Shown: positions 46,839-57,302, counted from the stretch's first letter. The stretch is DNA of 64,000 nucleotides from Clostridium chauvoei (GCF_002327185.1 NZ_CP018624.1:248001-312000), one strand, 5' to 3'. Notes: a model not told the origin generated them from the letters alone. Numbers and translations are program-made.

Positions 46839-48845
46839 ATGAGTAAATTTAAAAAGAAAAGTTTAAAAAGTGAAATATTAAAGCTTTTACTTTTAACATC
46901 AATAATACCAATTTTAATAATAAGTATTTCAAACTTCTATATTATAAATAGAAATTTGAAAAAAGAATTAAGTACTAATATAGCAAGTGGAACAGAAGCT
47001 GTAAAGCAAGCATTAGTAAATGGTCATAAAACAAGTATGGCAGATGTGGATTATTTAGCTTTAGATCCAAGTGCTAAGGCAATGGCTAGTAATAAAAATG
47101 GTGAAGAAGCAGCTCTAAAGGAAGTTTTAGATGGATATATGAAAACTACTGAAGATATAACATGGGTTTATATTGGAACTAAAGATGGTAAATATATATC
47201 TAAGCCTGATAGTACATTAGGAGACGCCTTTGATCCAAGACAAAGAGAATGGTATCGTGGTGCAGTAGAGCATCCTTCAGAGGTTGTTATGTCAAAACCA
47301 TATATAGATGTAGAAAGTAGACAAATGACTATTACATATTCTAAGGTTGTAACAAATGATAAAGGTGAAATTCAAGGTGTTGTGGCATTAGATAAAAAGT
47401 TAGATACAATGTCAGATGTTATTAATGAAATAAATTTAGGTAATCACTCATTTCAAGGTATAATAAGTGAAGATGGAACTATTGTAGCTCATAAGGATAA
47501 AAGTTTAATAGGAAAGACTTCTAAGGATTTACCATGGATAGAAAATGTTCAAAATATTGAAGATAATCAAACAGAGAAAGTTGAAATTGATGATAAAGAT
47601 TATGTAGTTTATAAAAAAATAGATAGTATTACAGGTTTAAGCATGGTAGTATTTATACCTAATGATGATGTTATTAGAACATTAGTAAGGGGAATGGTTA
47701 TACCTGTACTGATACTTATTATAGTTATGATATTTGCTTTAATAGCAACAAAATTTTTCACACATAAATTAACTGATCCAATTATGAAGGTTGTAAAAAT
47801 ATTAGATAAGATAAAAGACGGTGATTTTACTGAAAAAGTTGAAGACAAGGTTAATTACAATACAGAGATAAGTTCAATTATTGAGGCTTTAAATACAGTA
47901 ATTGATGATATGACTATAGTTTTAACAGGAGTTAAGGAATCTTCTAATAATGTTAAAGAGGGATCAGAAACTCTTTTTGGAATAATAAAAGAATCAAGTT
48001 CTGTAGGTGAAGAGGTTGCAAAATCAGTTCAACAAATTGCAGAAGGTTCAACCAATCAAGCAGCTGAATTAGATACAAGTGTAAGTGTGGTAAATGTATT
48101 AGAAAATGAAGTTAATAAGTCAATAAGTAACTCAAAAAATATGAGAGATGCTTCAAATAAAGTTAAAAATTCTACAACAGAAGGTACAATTGCTATAGAA
48201 AATTTAAGTAACACATATGAAGAAAATATAAAAGCAAGTTCTAATATAGCAGCTAAAGTAGATATATTAGCTAATAAATCAGAACAAATAGGAAGTATAG
48301 TAGATACTATTGAAACTATAACAGAACAAACAAGTCTTTTATCACTAAATGCTAGCATAGAAGCTGCAAGAGCTGGAGAAGTTGGTCGTGGATTTGCTGT
48401 TGTAGCAGAAGAAGTTAGAAAGCTAGCAGAAGAATCAGCAAACTCAGCTAAAGAAATAAATAATGTTATAGAAGAAATAAAAGGTAGTATAGATGAGTTG
48501 TATAAAGAAACTAAAACTACAGATGTACTAAACAAAAAGACAGAAGAAAGTTTAAATATAACAAAAGATAAGTTTAATATAATAGATGAAATGATTGATG
48601 AGTTAGAAAAAATAATAAAAGATTTCTCATCTTCATTAGAAGTTATAAATAACAGTAAGAATACAGTTGTTAACAAAATATCAGAAATTGCAGCTGTAGC
48701 TCAAGAATCAGCAGCTATTACAGAAGAAGTTAGTGCTGCAAGTGAAGAACAATCATCAGGATTACAAGAGATGACTGTACAAGCAGAAACTCTAAATGTA
48801 TATGCAGAAAACTTAAGATTACTTATAGATAAATTTAAAGTTTAA
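46839..48845 (+). CDS. Methyl-accepting chemotaxis protein with dCache sensor
   Basis: A 668-residue chemoreceptor with a first membrane helix (about 14-35), an extracytoplasmic double-Cache domain (about 40-280, with [12 protein letters not shown] and [16 protein letters not shown]), a second membrane helix (about 286-308), a HAMP domain (about 310-365) and a signalling domain containing the hairpin tip [19 protein letters not shown]. dCache domains commonly sense amino acids, amines or purines. It stands alone between terminators. Its place next to the creatinine/CodA cluster may be chance. Confidence 0.93.
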   Translation: MSKFKKKSLKSEILKLLLLTSIIPILIISISNFYIINRNLKKELSTNIASGTEAVKQALVNGHKTSMADVDYLALDPSAKAMASNKNGEEAALKEVLDGYMKTTEDITWVYIGTKDGKYISKPDSTLGDAFDPRQREWYRGAVEHPSEVVMSKPYIDVESRQMTITYSKVVTNDKGEIQGVVALDKKLDTMSDVINEINLGNHSFQGIISEDGTIVAHKDKSLIGKTSKDLPWIENVQNIEDNQTEKVEIDDKDYVVYKKIDSITGLSMVVFIPNDDVIRTLVRGMVIPVLILIIVMIFALIATKFFTHKLTDPIMKVVKILDKIKDGDFTEKVEDKVNYNTEISSIIEALNTVIDDMTIVLTGVKESSNNVKEGSETLFGIIKESSSVGEEVAKSVQQIAEGSTNQAAELDTSVSVVNVLENEVNKSISNSKNMRDASNKVKNSTTEGTIAIENLSNTYEENIKASSNIAAKVDILANKSEQIGSIVDTIETITEQTSLLSLNASIEAARAGEVGRGFAVVAEEVRKLAEESANSAKEINNVIEEIKGSIDELYKETKTTDVLNKKTEESLNITKDKFNIIDEMIDELEKIIKDFSSSLEVINNSKNTVVNKISEIAAVAQESAAITEEVSAASEEQSSGLQEMTVQAETLNVYAENLRLLIDKFKV

Positions 48846-48856
48846 TTTTAAAAGAG

Positions 48857-48890
48857 AAAGAGTTCTAGAAAAAAATAGAACTCTTTTTTT
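48857..48890 (+). terminator. Intrinsic terminator after the chemoreceptor gene
   Basis: Stem AAAGAGTTCTA / TAGAACTCTTT with an 8-base loop and a T-run. Confidence 0.9.
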
Positions 48891-48898
48891 GTTTGAAT

Positions 48899-48923
48899 AA
48901 TTTTTCAAAAATTTTGAAAAATT
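48899..48923. promoter_or_regulatory. Perfect 25-nt palindrome upstream of the fucosidase gene
   Basis: AATTTTTCAAAA / TTTTGAAAAATT around a single A. It lies 71 bases upstream of the start of the GH29 gene, next to a cre-like site; a possible operator. Confidence 0.4.
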
Positions 48924-48932
48924 AGAAGGTAT

Positions 48933-48947
48933 ATGAAAACGAATGCC
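48933..48947 (+). promoter_or_regulatory. cre-like site (CcpA) upstream of the fucosidase gene
   Basis: ATGAAAACGAATGCC matches the consensus WTGNAANCGNWNNCW at 14 of 15 positions. It lies 46 bases before the GH29 start, a normal place for catabolite repression. Confidence 0.6.
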
Positions 48948-48993
48948 GAATATGTTTAATTATCCGTAAGAGAATATTTTAAGGGGGATTTAG

Positions 48994-51771
48994 ATGAAAA
49001 GAAAATTTTTATTTAGGTTATTTGCATCAACTATGACATTTTGTTTTTTAGCATTAGGAATGAATCCAATAGCAGCTATTAAAAAAAGTGAAATTTCACA
49101 AGAGGTAGAAAGTCCTTACGGACCTACACCTACAGAATTACAACTTAATTATCAAAAAGAAGAATTAACATCATTTATTCACTTTGGGATGAACACATTT
49201 ACAGGTAGTGAATGGGGAAATGGAAAAGAATCTCCTTCACTTTTTAATCCGACAGAACTTGATGCAGATCAATGGATAAAAACATTATATGATGCAGGCT
49301 TTAAAAAGGTAATTTTAACAGCAAAGCATCATGATGGATTTTGTTTATGGCCAACTAAAACAACAGAACATGATGTATCTAACAGTCCGTGGAAAGATGG
49401 TAAAGGAGATGTAGTTAAGGAAGTTTCTAAGGCTTGTGAAAAATATGGATTGAAATTTGGATTATATTTATCACCATGGGATCAAAACTCTAAAGATTAT
49501 GGAGAAGGAAATGGTGGAGATTATAATGACTTTTATGTTGAACAATTAACTGAACTTCTAGAAAACTATGGAGAAATATCAGAAATATGGATGGATGGAG
49601 CTAAAGGTTCTAATGTAGTTCAAGAGTATGATTTCGAAAGATGGTTTAAATTAATTAAAGAGAAACAACCTAATTGTATTATATGGAGTCAAGTAGGCCC
49701 TGATGCAAGATGGATAGGAAATGAAAGTGGATATGCAGGGGAACCTTGTTGGTCAACTATAGATATAGCAAAAATGAAGGAAAAAGAAGTTCCAAGTTAT
49801 TTAAATACAGGAGAAGAAAATGGACCAGATTGGGTAGTAGGTGAATCAGATGTTTCAATAAGACCTGGTTGGTTTTATCATGCAAATCAAGATAACGATG
49901 TTAAGTCTTTAGAAAAGCTTATGGATATTTATTTTAAATCAGTAGGAAGGAATTCAGTATTATTACTAAATATACCACCAGATAAAAGAGGTAAATTTCA
50001 TGAAAATGATGTGCAAAGAATTAAAGAATTTGGTGATGCAATAAAAGGTACTTTTGATGAAAATCTAGCATTAGGAAGCAAGATACTAGCAGAAAATGTA
50101 GCAGGTAATAATGAAAAATTTTCAGGAGACAAAGTAATAGATTATAATTATGATACGTATTGGGCTCCAAATAATGAAAATAAAACTGGCTCTTTAGAAA
50201 TAGATTTAGGGGAAGAGAAAGAGTTTGATATTGTTAGTCTTCAGGAATATATACCACTAGGTCAAAGAGTAGCTGAATTTGATATTGAAGTATTTGAAAA
50301 TAATGAATGGAGCAAAGTATTTTCTGGTAAAACTATAGGTTATAAAAGATTAGTTAGAATACCACCTACAACAGCATCAAAAGTTAGAATTAATATAAAA
50401 AGGTCTTTAGCAACACCTTTAATAAATAATATAGGTATATATAAGCAACCTATGGATATAGAATTACCTTCAGGTCCACCAGCAGGATTAGATTTTTTAA
50501 ATGATGGGAATAAAGGTAGTGCGATTGGAGAGTTTAATTTTAGCAATGGATGGGTTTATGAGACTTTAGATAGAGATAGAGAAGGAGATTCTCATTACAC
50601 AACAACAACAGGAGCAACAATAAATATAAAATTTAATGGAAGTAAATTTTATTTATCAGGGGCAAAAGATCCTAAACATGGAATAGCAGAAATATCTATA
50701 GATGGAGGAGAAGTAGTAGAGGTTGATACTTACGCACAAAGTAGAATAAATCAAAGTATTTTATATGAATCAGAAGATTTAGAAGATGGAGAGCATGAAG
50801 TTACTATTAGATGTACTGGAAGAAAAAATACAAATTCTGGTGGAACTGCTATTCATACAGATGGAGCCTTTGCATTGAATAATGGTGGAAAAGGAATGTT
50901 TGAGATGGAAAAGCTTTCTTATACAGTAAAAGAGAATATAGGAAAAGCTGTGTTTAAAGTTGTAAGAAAGGGTGGAAGTAAGGGAAGAGCAGAGATAAAT
51001 TATGAAACATTACCAGGAACTGCATTAAACGCAAAGGATTATCAAACTTGGTCAGGAACATTAGCTTTTAATGAGGGAGAAACAGAAAAAACTTTCGAAG
51101 TAAATATAATAGATAATAAGGATTTAGAAGAATCAAGATATTTCTTTGTAAAGTTAAGTGATCCTATAGGTGGAGCTATATTAGGCTTTGATAAACAATC
51201 AAAAGTAACTATAGAAGATGATGAGCTTATAAAAATAGAAACAGCAGATACAGGAGATGGACTGCACAAATTTAATTTAAGTAATGGGTGGTCTCAAGAA
51301 AAAGGAGGTATGTGGACTAAGGATATGAATGCAAACTTTACTATAAAGTTTGTAGGAAGAAAAATATCATTAGTAGGTGCAAAAGATCCTAATCATGGAG
51401 TATTCCAAATTTCTATAGATGGAGGCGAATATGTAGATATAGATCAATATGCTGAAAATAGAGAAACTAATGCAACTATATTTGAAAGTAAAGAATTAGA
51501 ATATGGAGAGCATACTTTATCTTATAGATTAAAAGGGGAAAATCCACATGGTGGTAGATCAGATGGTCAAATAAATTATGCATTAGTAGATTCAAGTATT
51601 GTAGAATCAGAAATAAATGGAGATTTTAATGCTAATGGGAAATATGATATAGGAGATTTATCTATAGTATCTAAACATTATGGACAAAATAAACCAGAAT
51701 ATGATTTAAATAAGGATAATGTTATAGATGAATTTGAAGTTAACTTTATAACAAATAAAATTCTAGAGTAA
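48994..51771 (+). CDS. Secreted multidomain alpha-L-fucosidase (GH29) with dockerin
   Basis: A 925-residue exported enzyme with a signal peptide (about 1-30) and a GH29 catalytic domain (about 38-350; FIHFGMNTFTGSEWG, TAKHHDGFCLWPT, EIWMDGAKG with the nucleophile Asp near 202). An F5/8-type C discoidin domain (about 355-485) follows. Then come two copies of a CBM-like beta domain (about 500-645 and 755-870, sharing GAKDP-HG and ISIDGG) flanking a Calx-beta domain (about 645-750), and a C-terminal type I dockerin (about 878-925, DFNANGKYDIGDL and DLNKDNVIDEFE). It removes alpha-1,3/1,4-fucose from mucin or milk-type glycans. No sortase motif; the dockerin implies docking to a cohesin partner elsewhere. 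Confidence 0.93.
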   Translation: MKRKFLFRLFASTMTFCFLALGMNPIAAIKKSEISQEVESPYGPTPTELQLNYQKEELTSFIHFGMNTFTGSEWGNGKESPSLFNPTELDADQWIKTLYDAGFKKVILTAKHHDGFCLWPTKTTEHDVSNSPWKDGKGDVVKEVSKACEKYGLKFGLYLSPWDQNSKDYGEGNGGDYNDFYVEQLTELLENYGEISEIWMDGAKGSNVVQEYDFERWFKLIKEKQPNCIIWSQVGPDARWIGNESGYAGEPCWSTIDIAKMKEKEVPSYLNTGEENGPDWVVGESDVSIRPGWFYHANQDNDVKSLEKLMDIYFKSVGRNSVLLLNIPPDKRGKFHENDVQRIKEFGDAIKGTFDENLALGSKILAENVAGNNEKFSGDKVIDYNYDTYWAPNNENKTGSLEIDLGEEKEFDIVSLQEYIPLGQRVAEFDIEVFENNEWSKVFSGKTIGYKRLVRIPPTTASKVRINIKRSLATPLINNIGIYKQPMDIELPSGPPAGLDFLNDGNKGSAIGEFNFSNGWVYETLDRDREGDSHYTTTTGATINIKFNGSKFYLSGAKDPKHGIAEISIDGGEVVEVDTYAQSRINQSILYESEDLEDGEHEVTIRCTGRKNTNSGGTAIHTDGAFALNNGGKGMFEMEKLSYTVKENIGKAVFKVVRKGGSKGRAEINYETLPGTALNAKDYQTWSGTLAFNEGETEKTFEVNIIDNKDLEESRYFFVKLSDPIGGAILGFDKQSKVTIEDDELIKIETADTGDGLHKFNLSNGWSQEKGGMWTKDMNANFTIKFVGRKISLVGAKDPNHGVFQISIDGGEYVDIDQYAENRETNATIFESKELEYGEHTLSYRLKGENPHGGRSDGQINYALVDSSIVESEINGDFNANGKYDIGDLSIVSKHYGQNKPEYDLNKDNVIDEFEVNFITNKILE

Positions 51772-51782
51772 TAAATAGTATA

Positions 51783-51819
51783 AAAAATAGTCTTGAAAAA
51801 TTTTTCAAGACTATTTTTA
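51783..51819. terminator. Bidirectional intrinsic terminator
   Basis: Perfect 18-bp inverted repeat (AAAAATAGTCTTGAAAAA and its complement, no loop), between the convergent fucosidase and minus-strand genes. Confidence 0.85.
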
Positions 51820-51828
51820 TATTAATTA

Positions 51829-52461
51829 TTAAAATAAATGAGCAACTAATTTTCCGTCTTGTTCAAATAATGTAACAGTATAAGAGTTAAATGGAACTGC
51901 ATAAGCTCCTACTTTAGATATAGCAACTCTCATTTTTAATACTATTCCAGTATTAGTTTTAGAATTTGTACCATCAAAAGTAACTGTATCTAATGATAAA
52001 ACCATAGGTTCTCCATTTTCCATATGCATTTGACTTCTAAGAGATTCAAGGTCAGATTTTAAGTTGTTTTTATCTTCTTCAGTAATAGGAGTAATTCCAT
52101 CTTTAGCATTAGTATCAAAAGATACTAAATGATTATAAACCTCATCACTTTGATTAACATATGAAGTTAATAAGTCTTTAGCAAAGTCAACTTCTTTATA
52201 TTCTCCTTCAACATAAGGTGCATTAATATTATATATATCCGTTGATTTTTCAAAAGAAGTTATATCTTTAGAAGAAGTATAGGTTTTTCCAAAAGCATCA
52301 AAGGATGTAACTGGAGGTGGTGTTGTTTCTTCAGGAACCTTTTCCTCAATAGGAGTTTCATTAGTTGAAGGTTCTTTATTAACATTATTGTTATTAGAGT
52401 AACTTACAAAAGTTAATAAAATTAAAGATGATAATGTAATAGATAAAGTTCTTTTTAACAT
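51829..52461 (-). CDS. Exported protein of unknown function with a lost lipobox cysteine
   Basis: A 210-residue protein with a lipoprotein-like signal peptide (MLKRTLSITLSSLILLTFVS) directly followed by Tyr (TAC), where a lipobox would have Cys (TGC); then an Asn/Pro/Thr/Glu linker as in lipoproteins. The C-terminal 140 residues form a globular domain I cannot name. A single G-to-A change would explain the missing lipidation site. As written it would be secreted or stay tethered by its uncleaved signal peptide. It has AGAGG upstream and is monocistronic. Confidence 0.7.
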   Translation of the reverse strand: MLKRTLSITLSSLILLTFVSYSNNNNVNKEPSTNETPIEEKVPEETTPPPVTSFDAFGKTYTSSKDITSFEKSTDIYNINAPYVEGEYKEVDFAKDLLTSYVNQSDEVYNHLVSFDTNAKDGITPITEEDKNNLKSDLESLRSQMHMENGEPMVLSLDTVTFDGTNSKTNTGIVLKMRVAISKVGAYAVPFNSYTVTLFEQDGKLVAHLF

Positions 52462-52552
52462 TTTAAATTCTCCTCTATAAATAAAGTTATGTAAATATAT
52501 ATTATAGTAACATATTTTGGAAGGTAATTGTTGAAAAAAATTATCTTTATAA

Positions 52553-52594
52553 AAAAATAGATTTAAATTTTAGAAATAATTTAAATCTATTTTT
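52553..52594 (-). terminator. Intrinsic terminator after the DUF421/DUF4363 pair
   Basis: 17-bp stem AAAAATAGATTTAAATT with its complement and an 8-base loop; the minus-strand side ends in a T-run behind the DUF4363 stop. Confidence 0.8.
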
Positions 52595-52605
52595 TATATA
52601 TTATA

Positions 52606-52986
52606 TTACAGTATATTTTTAAAGTTTGGCTTTTGTAAATCTTTAAGATGTTCTGCACCATATCGTAATAGATGTAATGAAGATAATGATTCAGCTTTAT
52701 CATTTCCTTTGATATATAAGGATAGTTTTAAAGATTCATTCATTAACATATCATAATCAATATGATTTAAATAAATAGCAGGAATAGCATTTTTTTCTTG
52801 AATAATATTTAATAGAGAAACAGCGTCATCATAAGCTGTTACTTTATCATTTTCATCAATAGAGTTTTCGATTTCTTCGCATTTTACCATTATCTCATCA
52901 CATAAAGAAACGAAATTTGAATCAAGATAGAATATTCCTCCTACTAAAAGGATAAAAAGCATTATAGAAATTATAGTATTTTTCAC
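52606..52986 (-). CDS. DUF4363-type membrane-anchored protein
   Basis: A 126-residue protein with one N-terminal membrane helix (about 6-25) and an extracytoplasmic helical domain of about 95 residues rich in Glu, Leu and Asp. It overlaps the preceding DUF421 gene by four bases (ATGA). The pairing of these two families is common in clostridia. Function unknown. Confidence 0.78.
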   Translation of the reverse strand: MKNTIISIMLFILLVGGIFYLDSNFVSLCDEIMVKCEEIENSIDENDKVTAYDDAVSLLNIIQEKNAIPAIYLNHIDYDMLMNESLKLSLYIKGNDKAESLSSLHLLRYGAEHLKDLQKPNFKNIL

Positions 52987-53768
52987 TGCTTACACCCCTT
53001 TTCATAATCTTCATAAAGTTGATATATAAATTTCCCTGTAGTATCTGTCATAGCAAGTAATACCTTATCCATAGAATCAATTTTATGCTTTTTAAGTTCA
53101 TTTTGAATCCATACTTTATTTTTGCCAGAAGTAGTTAAGGCATTATTATTAACCTCTCCATCTAATACATAAATTACAGGCAATCTAGGTTTAGGATTAT
53201 TGTTTGAAGATTTAGAGTTTCCACTAGATGTATTAGTTTGATCAGTAGAAGAACCATTAGTATTAGCTTTTTGGGTACCACAATCTGTATCGCTTGAAGA
53301 ATTACTAGAGGAACTTTGAGATGTTAAAAAGGAAAGTTGACCGTTATTTTCTAATATAGCGTACTCTATTTCATTAAGGTCAAAATATCCTGCAAGTCTT
53401 AGCTCTTCCATAAGTTCATCAAGATTAATTTGTTGTTTTTTTAAGGCAGAGAAATTAACTTTACCTCTACAAATTAAAATACTTGGTTCACCCTCTATTA
53501 TTTTCCTAGCAAGCTGACTTTTTAGCTGTAATTGAGTTAATAGAGTTTTAACAAATAATAAAGTTATTATAGGTATTACACCTAAAATTAAAGGTAATCT
53601 GGTATCTTGCATAGGTAATGCGGCTAAATCTGAAATCATTATAGTTATAACAAATTCATAGGGCTGTAATTCTCCAATTTGTCTTTTACCCATAAGTCGC
53701 ATGACAAATACTACTAATGCATAAAGTATAATTGTTCTTATAAGTACTATAAACATATTGCCAATCAC
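52983..53768 (-). CDS. DUF421 (YetF/YcaP-type) membrane protein with Ser/Asn-rich insert
   Basis: A 261-residue protein with three membrane helices (about 5-85, including FVMRLMGKRQIGELQPYEFV, the DUF421 signature) and a cytoplasmic YetF-like domain with LDELMEELRLAGYFDLNEIE and IVIYVLDGE-like strands. A low-complexity Ser/Asn/Thr insert (about 152-198, with one Cys) splits that domain. The family is linked to spore and envelope properties in Bacillus but has no firm function. Confidence 0.85.
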   Translation of the reverse strand: MIGNMFIVLIRTIILYALVVFVMRLMGKRQIGELQPYEFVITIMISDLAALPMQDTRLPLILGVIPIITLLFVKTLLTQLQLKSQLARKIIEGEPSILICRGKVNFSALKKQQINLDELMEELRLAGYFDLNEIEYAILENNGQLSFLTSQSSSSNSSSDTDCGTQKANTNGSSTDQTNTSSGNSKSSNNNPKPRLPVIYVLDGEVNNNALTTSGKNKVWIQNELKKHKIDSMDKVLLAMTDTTGKFIYQLYEDYEKGCKQ

Positions 53769-53866
53769 CTCTCAAGATAGTGTGTCACGCAATTTAGAAT
53801 TTTATTCTAAAGGTATAAAAATCAAATAAATAGTATAAATTGTGGATTTTTAGTATATTAGCTAAT

Positions 53867-53896
53867 TTGGTTACTTTTTCAAAATAGTAGTATAAT
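53867..53896 (+). promoter_or_regulatory. Candidate promoter of the uridine-kinase-like gene
   Basis: TTGGTT (53867-53872) and TATAAT (53891-53896) with an 18-base spacer, 60 bases before the start codon. Confidence 0.55.
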
Positions 53897-53955
53897 ATAC
53901 ATAAGGACTAATTTTTTTTAATATAATTAAATATATTAAACCTGGAGGTATTTTA

Positions 53956-55610
53956 ATGAAGAATTTTAGCATTTTTTATAAGGATAAGGTTTTAGAAATA
54001 GGCGAAGGAACTACTTTTAAAGAATTATTAGAAAATGATTTAAAATTAAACTATCATGATATTGCATTATGTAGATTAAACGGAAATTATTATGAACTAT
54101 TTAAAGAAGTAAAAGAAGATGGAAATTTAGAAATATTAGAATTTGATAGTGTTATAGGAATGAAAATATATTCAAGAACACTTCAATTTATATTTATAAA
54201 AGCAGCACTAGATTTATTTGAAAACTCTAGGATTACAATTGAGCATAGTATTAATAAGGGGTTATTTGGAGAAATTCATAAAGAAGAGGCGTTAACTAAA
54301 GAAGATATTTTAAATATAAAAAATAGAATGATTGAAATAATAAAAAAGGATATCCCTATTAAAAAGATTAAAATGAAAAGAGAAGAAGCTATAGATATAT
54401 TCAAAGGATATGGAATGGAAGATAAGGTTCTATTATTAGATTATGTTAATTTCGATAACGTAAATTTATATGATTTAGATGGTAGATATGATTATTTTTA
54501 TGGACAAATGGCTTATTCAACAGGAATAATTAAGGCTTTTGATTTAATGTACTATGAACCAGGTTTCATTCTAAGAACACCAGAAGAAACAAATTTAAAT
54601 GAGCTACCACCATATGAAGAAAATAAAAAATTAGCTCAAATTTTCTTAGAAACTGAAAGATGGCTTGATATTTTAGAGGTAGGAGAAGTTGGTTCTTTAA
54701 ATCAAAAGGTAGAAAGTAGAGAATTAAGAAATCTTATAATGGTTTCAGAGGCTTTACATGAAAAGAAAATAGCTAATATAGCAGATATGATAAATAATAG
54801 AAAAGAAACAAAGGTTGTTCTTATTGCAGGACCTAGTTCATCAGGAAAGACAACATTTGCTAATAGATTAGGAATTCAACTAAGAGTAAATGGATATATT
54901 CCAATTCCTATATCGTTAGATGATTATTTTGTAAATAGAGATAAAACTCCAGTTGATGAAAATGGAGAATTAGATTTTGAAAGTATATATTCATTAGATT
55001 TAGATTTATTTAATAAAGATTTAAATGATTTATTGCATGGTGAAGAAGTAGAAATTCCATCATACAATTTTAAAAAGGGAGAAAGAGAATGGGTAGGTAA
55101 TAAATTAAAGTTACCTCAAAATGGAATAATTATTATAGAAGGAATTCATGGATTAAATCCAATATTAACATCAGCTATTGATGATAAAAATAAATTTAAG
55201 ATTTATATATCAGCATTAACACAATTAAATTTAGATAATCATAACAGAATAGCAACTACTGATATAAGAAGAATAAGAAGAATGGTTAGGGATTATCTAT
55301 CAAGAGGATATGGAGCAGAAGAAACTTTAAAAATGTGGCCATCTATAAAAAGAGGAGAAGAAAAAATATATTTGTATATCAAGAAGAAGCAGATGTTATG
55401 TTTAACTCCACTTTAGTTTATGAGTTATGTGTATTAAAGAAATATGCATTAGCACAACTTGAAAAAATAAAACCAGAAAGTCCAGTTTATTTACAAGCTA
55501 CTAGATTAAAGGCATTTTTAGGATTTTTCAAAGAAATAGAAAAAGAGTATGTACCAGAAAATAGCATTTTAAGAGAATTTATAGGTGGAAGTATATTCTA
55601 TAAATATTAA
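53956..55610 (+). pseudogene. TGS-domain uridine kinase-family protein, frameshifted
   Basis: The first frame (53956-55416) encodes an N-terminal ThrRS/TGS-like region (about 1-60), a middle domain with the FDNVNLYDLDGRYDYFYGQM segment, and a P-loop kinase domain with LIAGPSSSGKTTFANRL (about 290-306), ISLDDYFVNRDKTP and NGIIIIEGIHGLNP. After IKRGEEK it departs from the family. One extra A in the A6 run at 55361-55366 joins it to NIFVYQEEADVMFNSTLVYE and the rest, ending at 55610. The repaired protein is 551 residues, the normal length for this family. As given, the last 65 residues are lost. A read error is the leading explanation. Confidence 0.85.
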
Positions 55611-55721
55611 TAAATATTAGTTAACGTTTATAGAAAGTTATTGTAATAAATTTAATTTTTACGTAAACTTAATTTAAAAGAGTTATAAAGAGTTAAGTAA
55701 CTTATGATAAGGAGAAGTGTT

Positions 55722-56402
55722 ATGAAAGATGTAGGTGTATTTGATATAATGGGGCCAATAATGATAGGGCCATCTTCATCTCATACTGCTGGAGCAGCAA
55801 GACTTGGAAAAATTGCAAGAGCTGTTTCGGAAGGAGATATAAAGGAAGTAAAGTTTTTATTGCATGGATCTTTTGGAAAAACGTATAAAGGACACGGAAC
55901 AGATAGAGCTTTAGTTGCTGGTATATTAGGAATGGAGCCATCGGATATTAGATTAAGAGATGCTATTGATATTGCAGAGGCACAAGGTATAAAGGTAAGT
56001 TTTGAGGAATTTGATTTAGGAGACGCACACCCTAATACTGTTAAAATATTAATTACAGGAAAGACAGGTAATAACTATGAAGTAATAGGTTCCTCAATAG
56101 GGGGAGGAAGTATTCAAGTTTCTGAAGTTAATGGTAATAATGTTGAATTTACAGGTGCATATCCAACATTAATTATTTCACATATGGATATACCTGGAGC
56201 AGTCTCAAAGGTTACAGCAATTCTTTATAAAGATGATATAAATATAGCTTTTATGAAGGTATTTAGAAGTCAAAAAGGAAAAGAAGCTACCATGGTTTTT
56301 GAGGTTGATCATTCAATGCCAAAAGAAATGATAGAAGAAATAAAGCAAATAGATTCAATAAAGAAGGTAATAATGATTAATCCAGCAAAGGATGGTGAAT
56401 AG
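55722..56402 (+). CDS. sdaAB: L-serine dehydratase, beta subunit
   Basis: A 226-residue subunit of the iron-sulfur L-serine deaminase, which turns serine into pyruvate and ammonia. It has MGPIMIGPSSSHTAGAARLG near the N-terminus, a GSFGKTYKGHGTDRAL segment and a C-terminal ACT-like domain (about 145-226). ATG 55722 follows AAGGAG; the in-frame ATG at 55704 overlaps that site. sdaAA follows after one base. Confidence 0.95.
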   Translation: MKDVGVFDIMGPIMIGPSSSHTAGAARLGKIARAVSEGDIKEVKFLLHGSFGKTYKGHGTDRALVAGILGMEPSDIRLRDAIDIAEAQGIKVSFEEFDLGDAHPNTVKILITGKTGNNYEVIGSSIGGGSIQVSEVNGNNVEFTGAYPTLIISHMDIPGAVSKVTAILYKDDINIAFMKVFRSQKGKEATMVFEVDHSMPKEMIEEIKQIDSIKKVIMINPAKDGE

Positions 56403-56403
56403 A

Positions 56404-57282
56404 ATGTTAGCAAGATCAGGAGAAGAGCTATTAAAGATTTGTAATGATGAAAAAATAAGTTTAAGTGAATATGCTATAAGATTTGAAATGGAAAACAAAG
56501 AAATTTCAAGAGAAGAAGCTTATGCTAAGATGTATAAAAATCTTGAAGTAATGAAAGCTGGAGCGTTAGAAGGTAGAGAAAAAGCTGTTTATTCTGTAAG
56601 TGGTCTTATAGGTGGAGATGGGTATAAACTACAAAAATATTTAGATAGTGGTAAATCTTTAACTGGAGATACTATGATAATGGCAATGGCTATGGCATTA
56701 TCATCTTCAGAAGTAAATGCATCTATGGGGAGAATAGTTGCTTGTCCTACAGCGGGATCTTGTGGAATAGTTCCAGCTGTAATTTTAACAGCAGGAGAGA
56801 GATTATCTAAGACAGATGAAGAGCTTGTAGAAGCATTATTCTCAGCTTCAGCTGTGGGCATGATAATAGGAATGAATGCAACATTAGCAGGTGCAGAAGG
56901 TGGGTGCCAAGCAGAATGTGGTTCAGCAGCAGCAATGGCATCAGCCGCAGTTGTAGAGATGATGGGTGGAACGCCTAAAATGGCATTAGATGCTGGAGCT
57001 ATAGTACTAAAAAATATTTTAGGACTAGTTTGCGATCCAGTTGCAGGATTAGTAGAAATACCATGTGCTAAAAGAAATGCATCAGGAGCAATTAGTGCTT
57101 TATGTACGGCAGATTTAGTTATGGCAGGAGTTGAATCAAAAATACCGTTTGATGATACAGTATCAGCAATGTATAAGGTTGGTAAGAGTTTACCAGCAGC
57201 TTTAAGAGAAACAGCTTTAGGTGGAGTTGCTGTTACAAAAGCTGGTCTTGAGCTTAAAAAGAAAGTATTTGGAGATAAGTAA
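56404..57282 (+). CDS. sdaAA: L-serine dehydratase, alpha subunit
   Basis: A 292-residue catalytic subunit holding the 4Fe-4S cluster. Conserved Cys segments are CPTAGSCGIVPA, GGCQAECGSAAAMASAA and CDPVAGLVEIPCAKRN. It starts at ATG 56404, one base after the sdaAB stop, so the subunits are translationally coupled. Together they feed serine into pyruvate metabolism, typical for amino-acid-fermenting clostridia. Confidence 0.96.
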   Translation: MLARSGEELLKICNDEKISLSEYAIRFEMENKEISREEAYAKMYKNLEVMKAGALEGREKAVYSVSGLIGGDGYKLQKYLDSGKSLTGDTMIMAMAMALSSSEVNASMGRIVACPTAGSCGIVPAVILTAGERLSKTDEELVEALFSASAVGMIIGMNATLAGAEGGCQAECGSAAAMASAAVVEMMGGTPKMALDAGAIVLKNILGLVCDPVAGLVEIPCAKRNASGAISALCTADLVMAGVESKIPFDDTVSAMYKVGKSLPAALRETALGGVAVTKAGLELKKKVFGDK

Positions 57283-57302
57283 AGTATTTAAAAATTAAAT
57301 TT

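Noticed and set aside
48056..48676. 206-residue minus-strand ORF inside the chemoreceptor gene
   Set aside because: Opposite-strand shadow of the coiled signalling domain; Ser/Leu-rich composition mirrors the Glu/Asn-rich sense strand.
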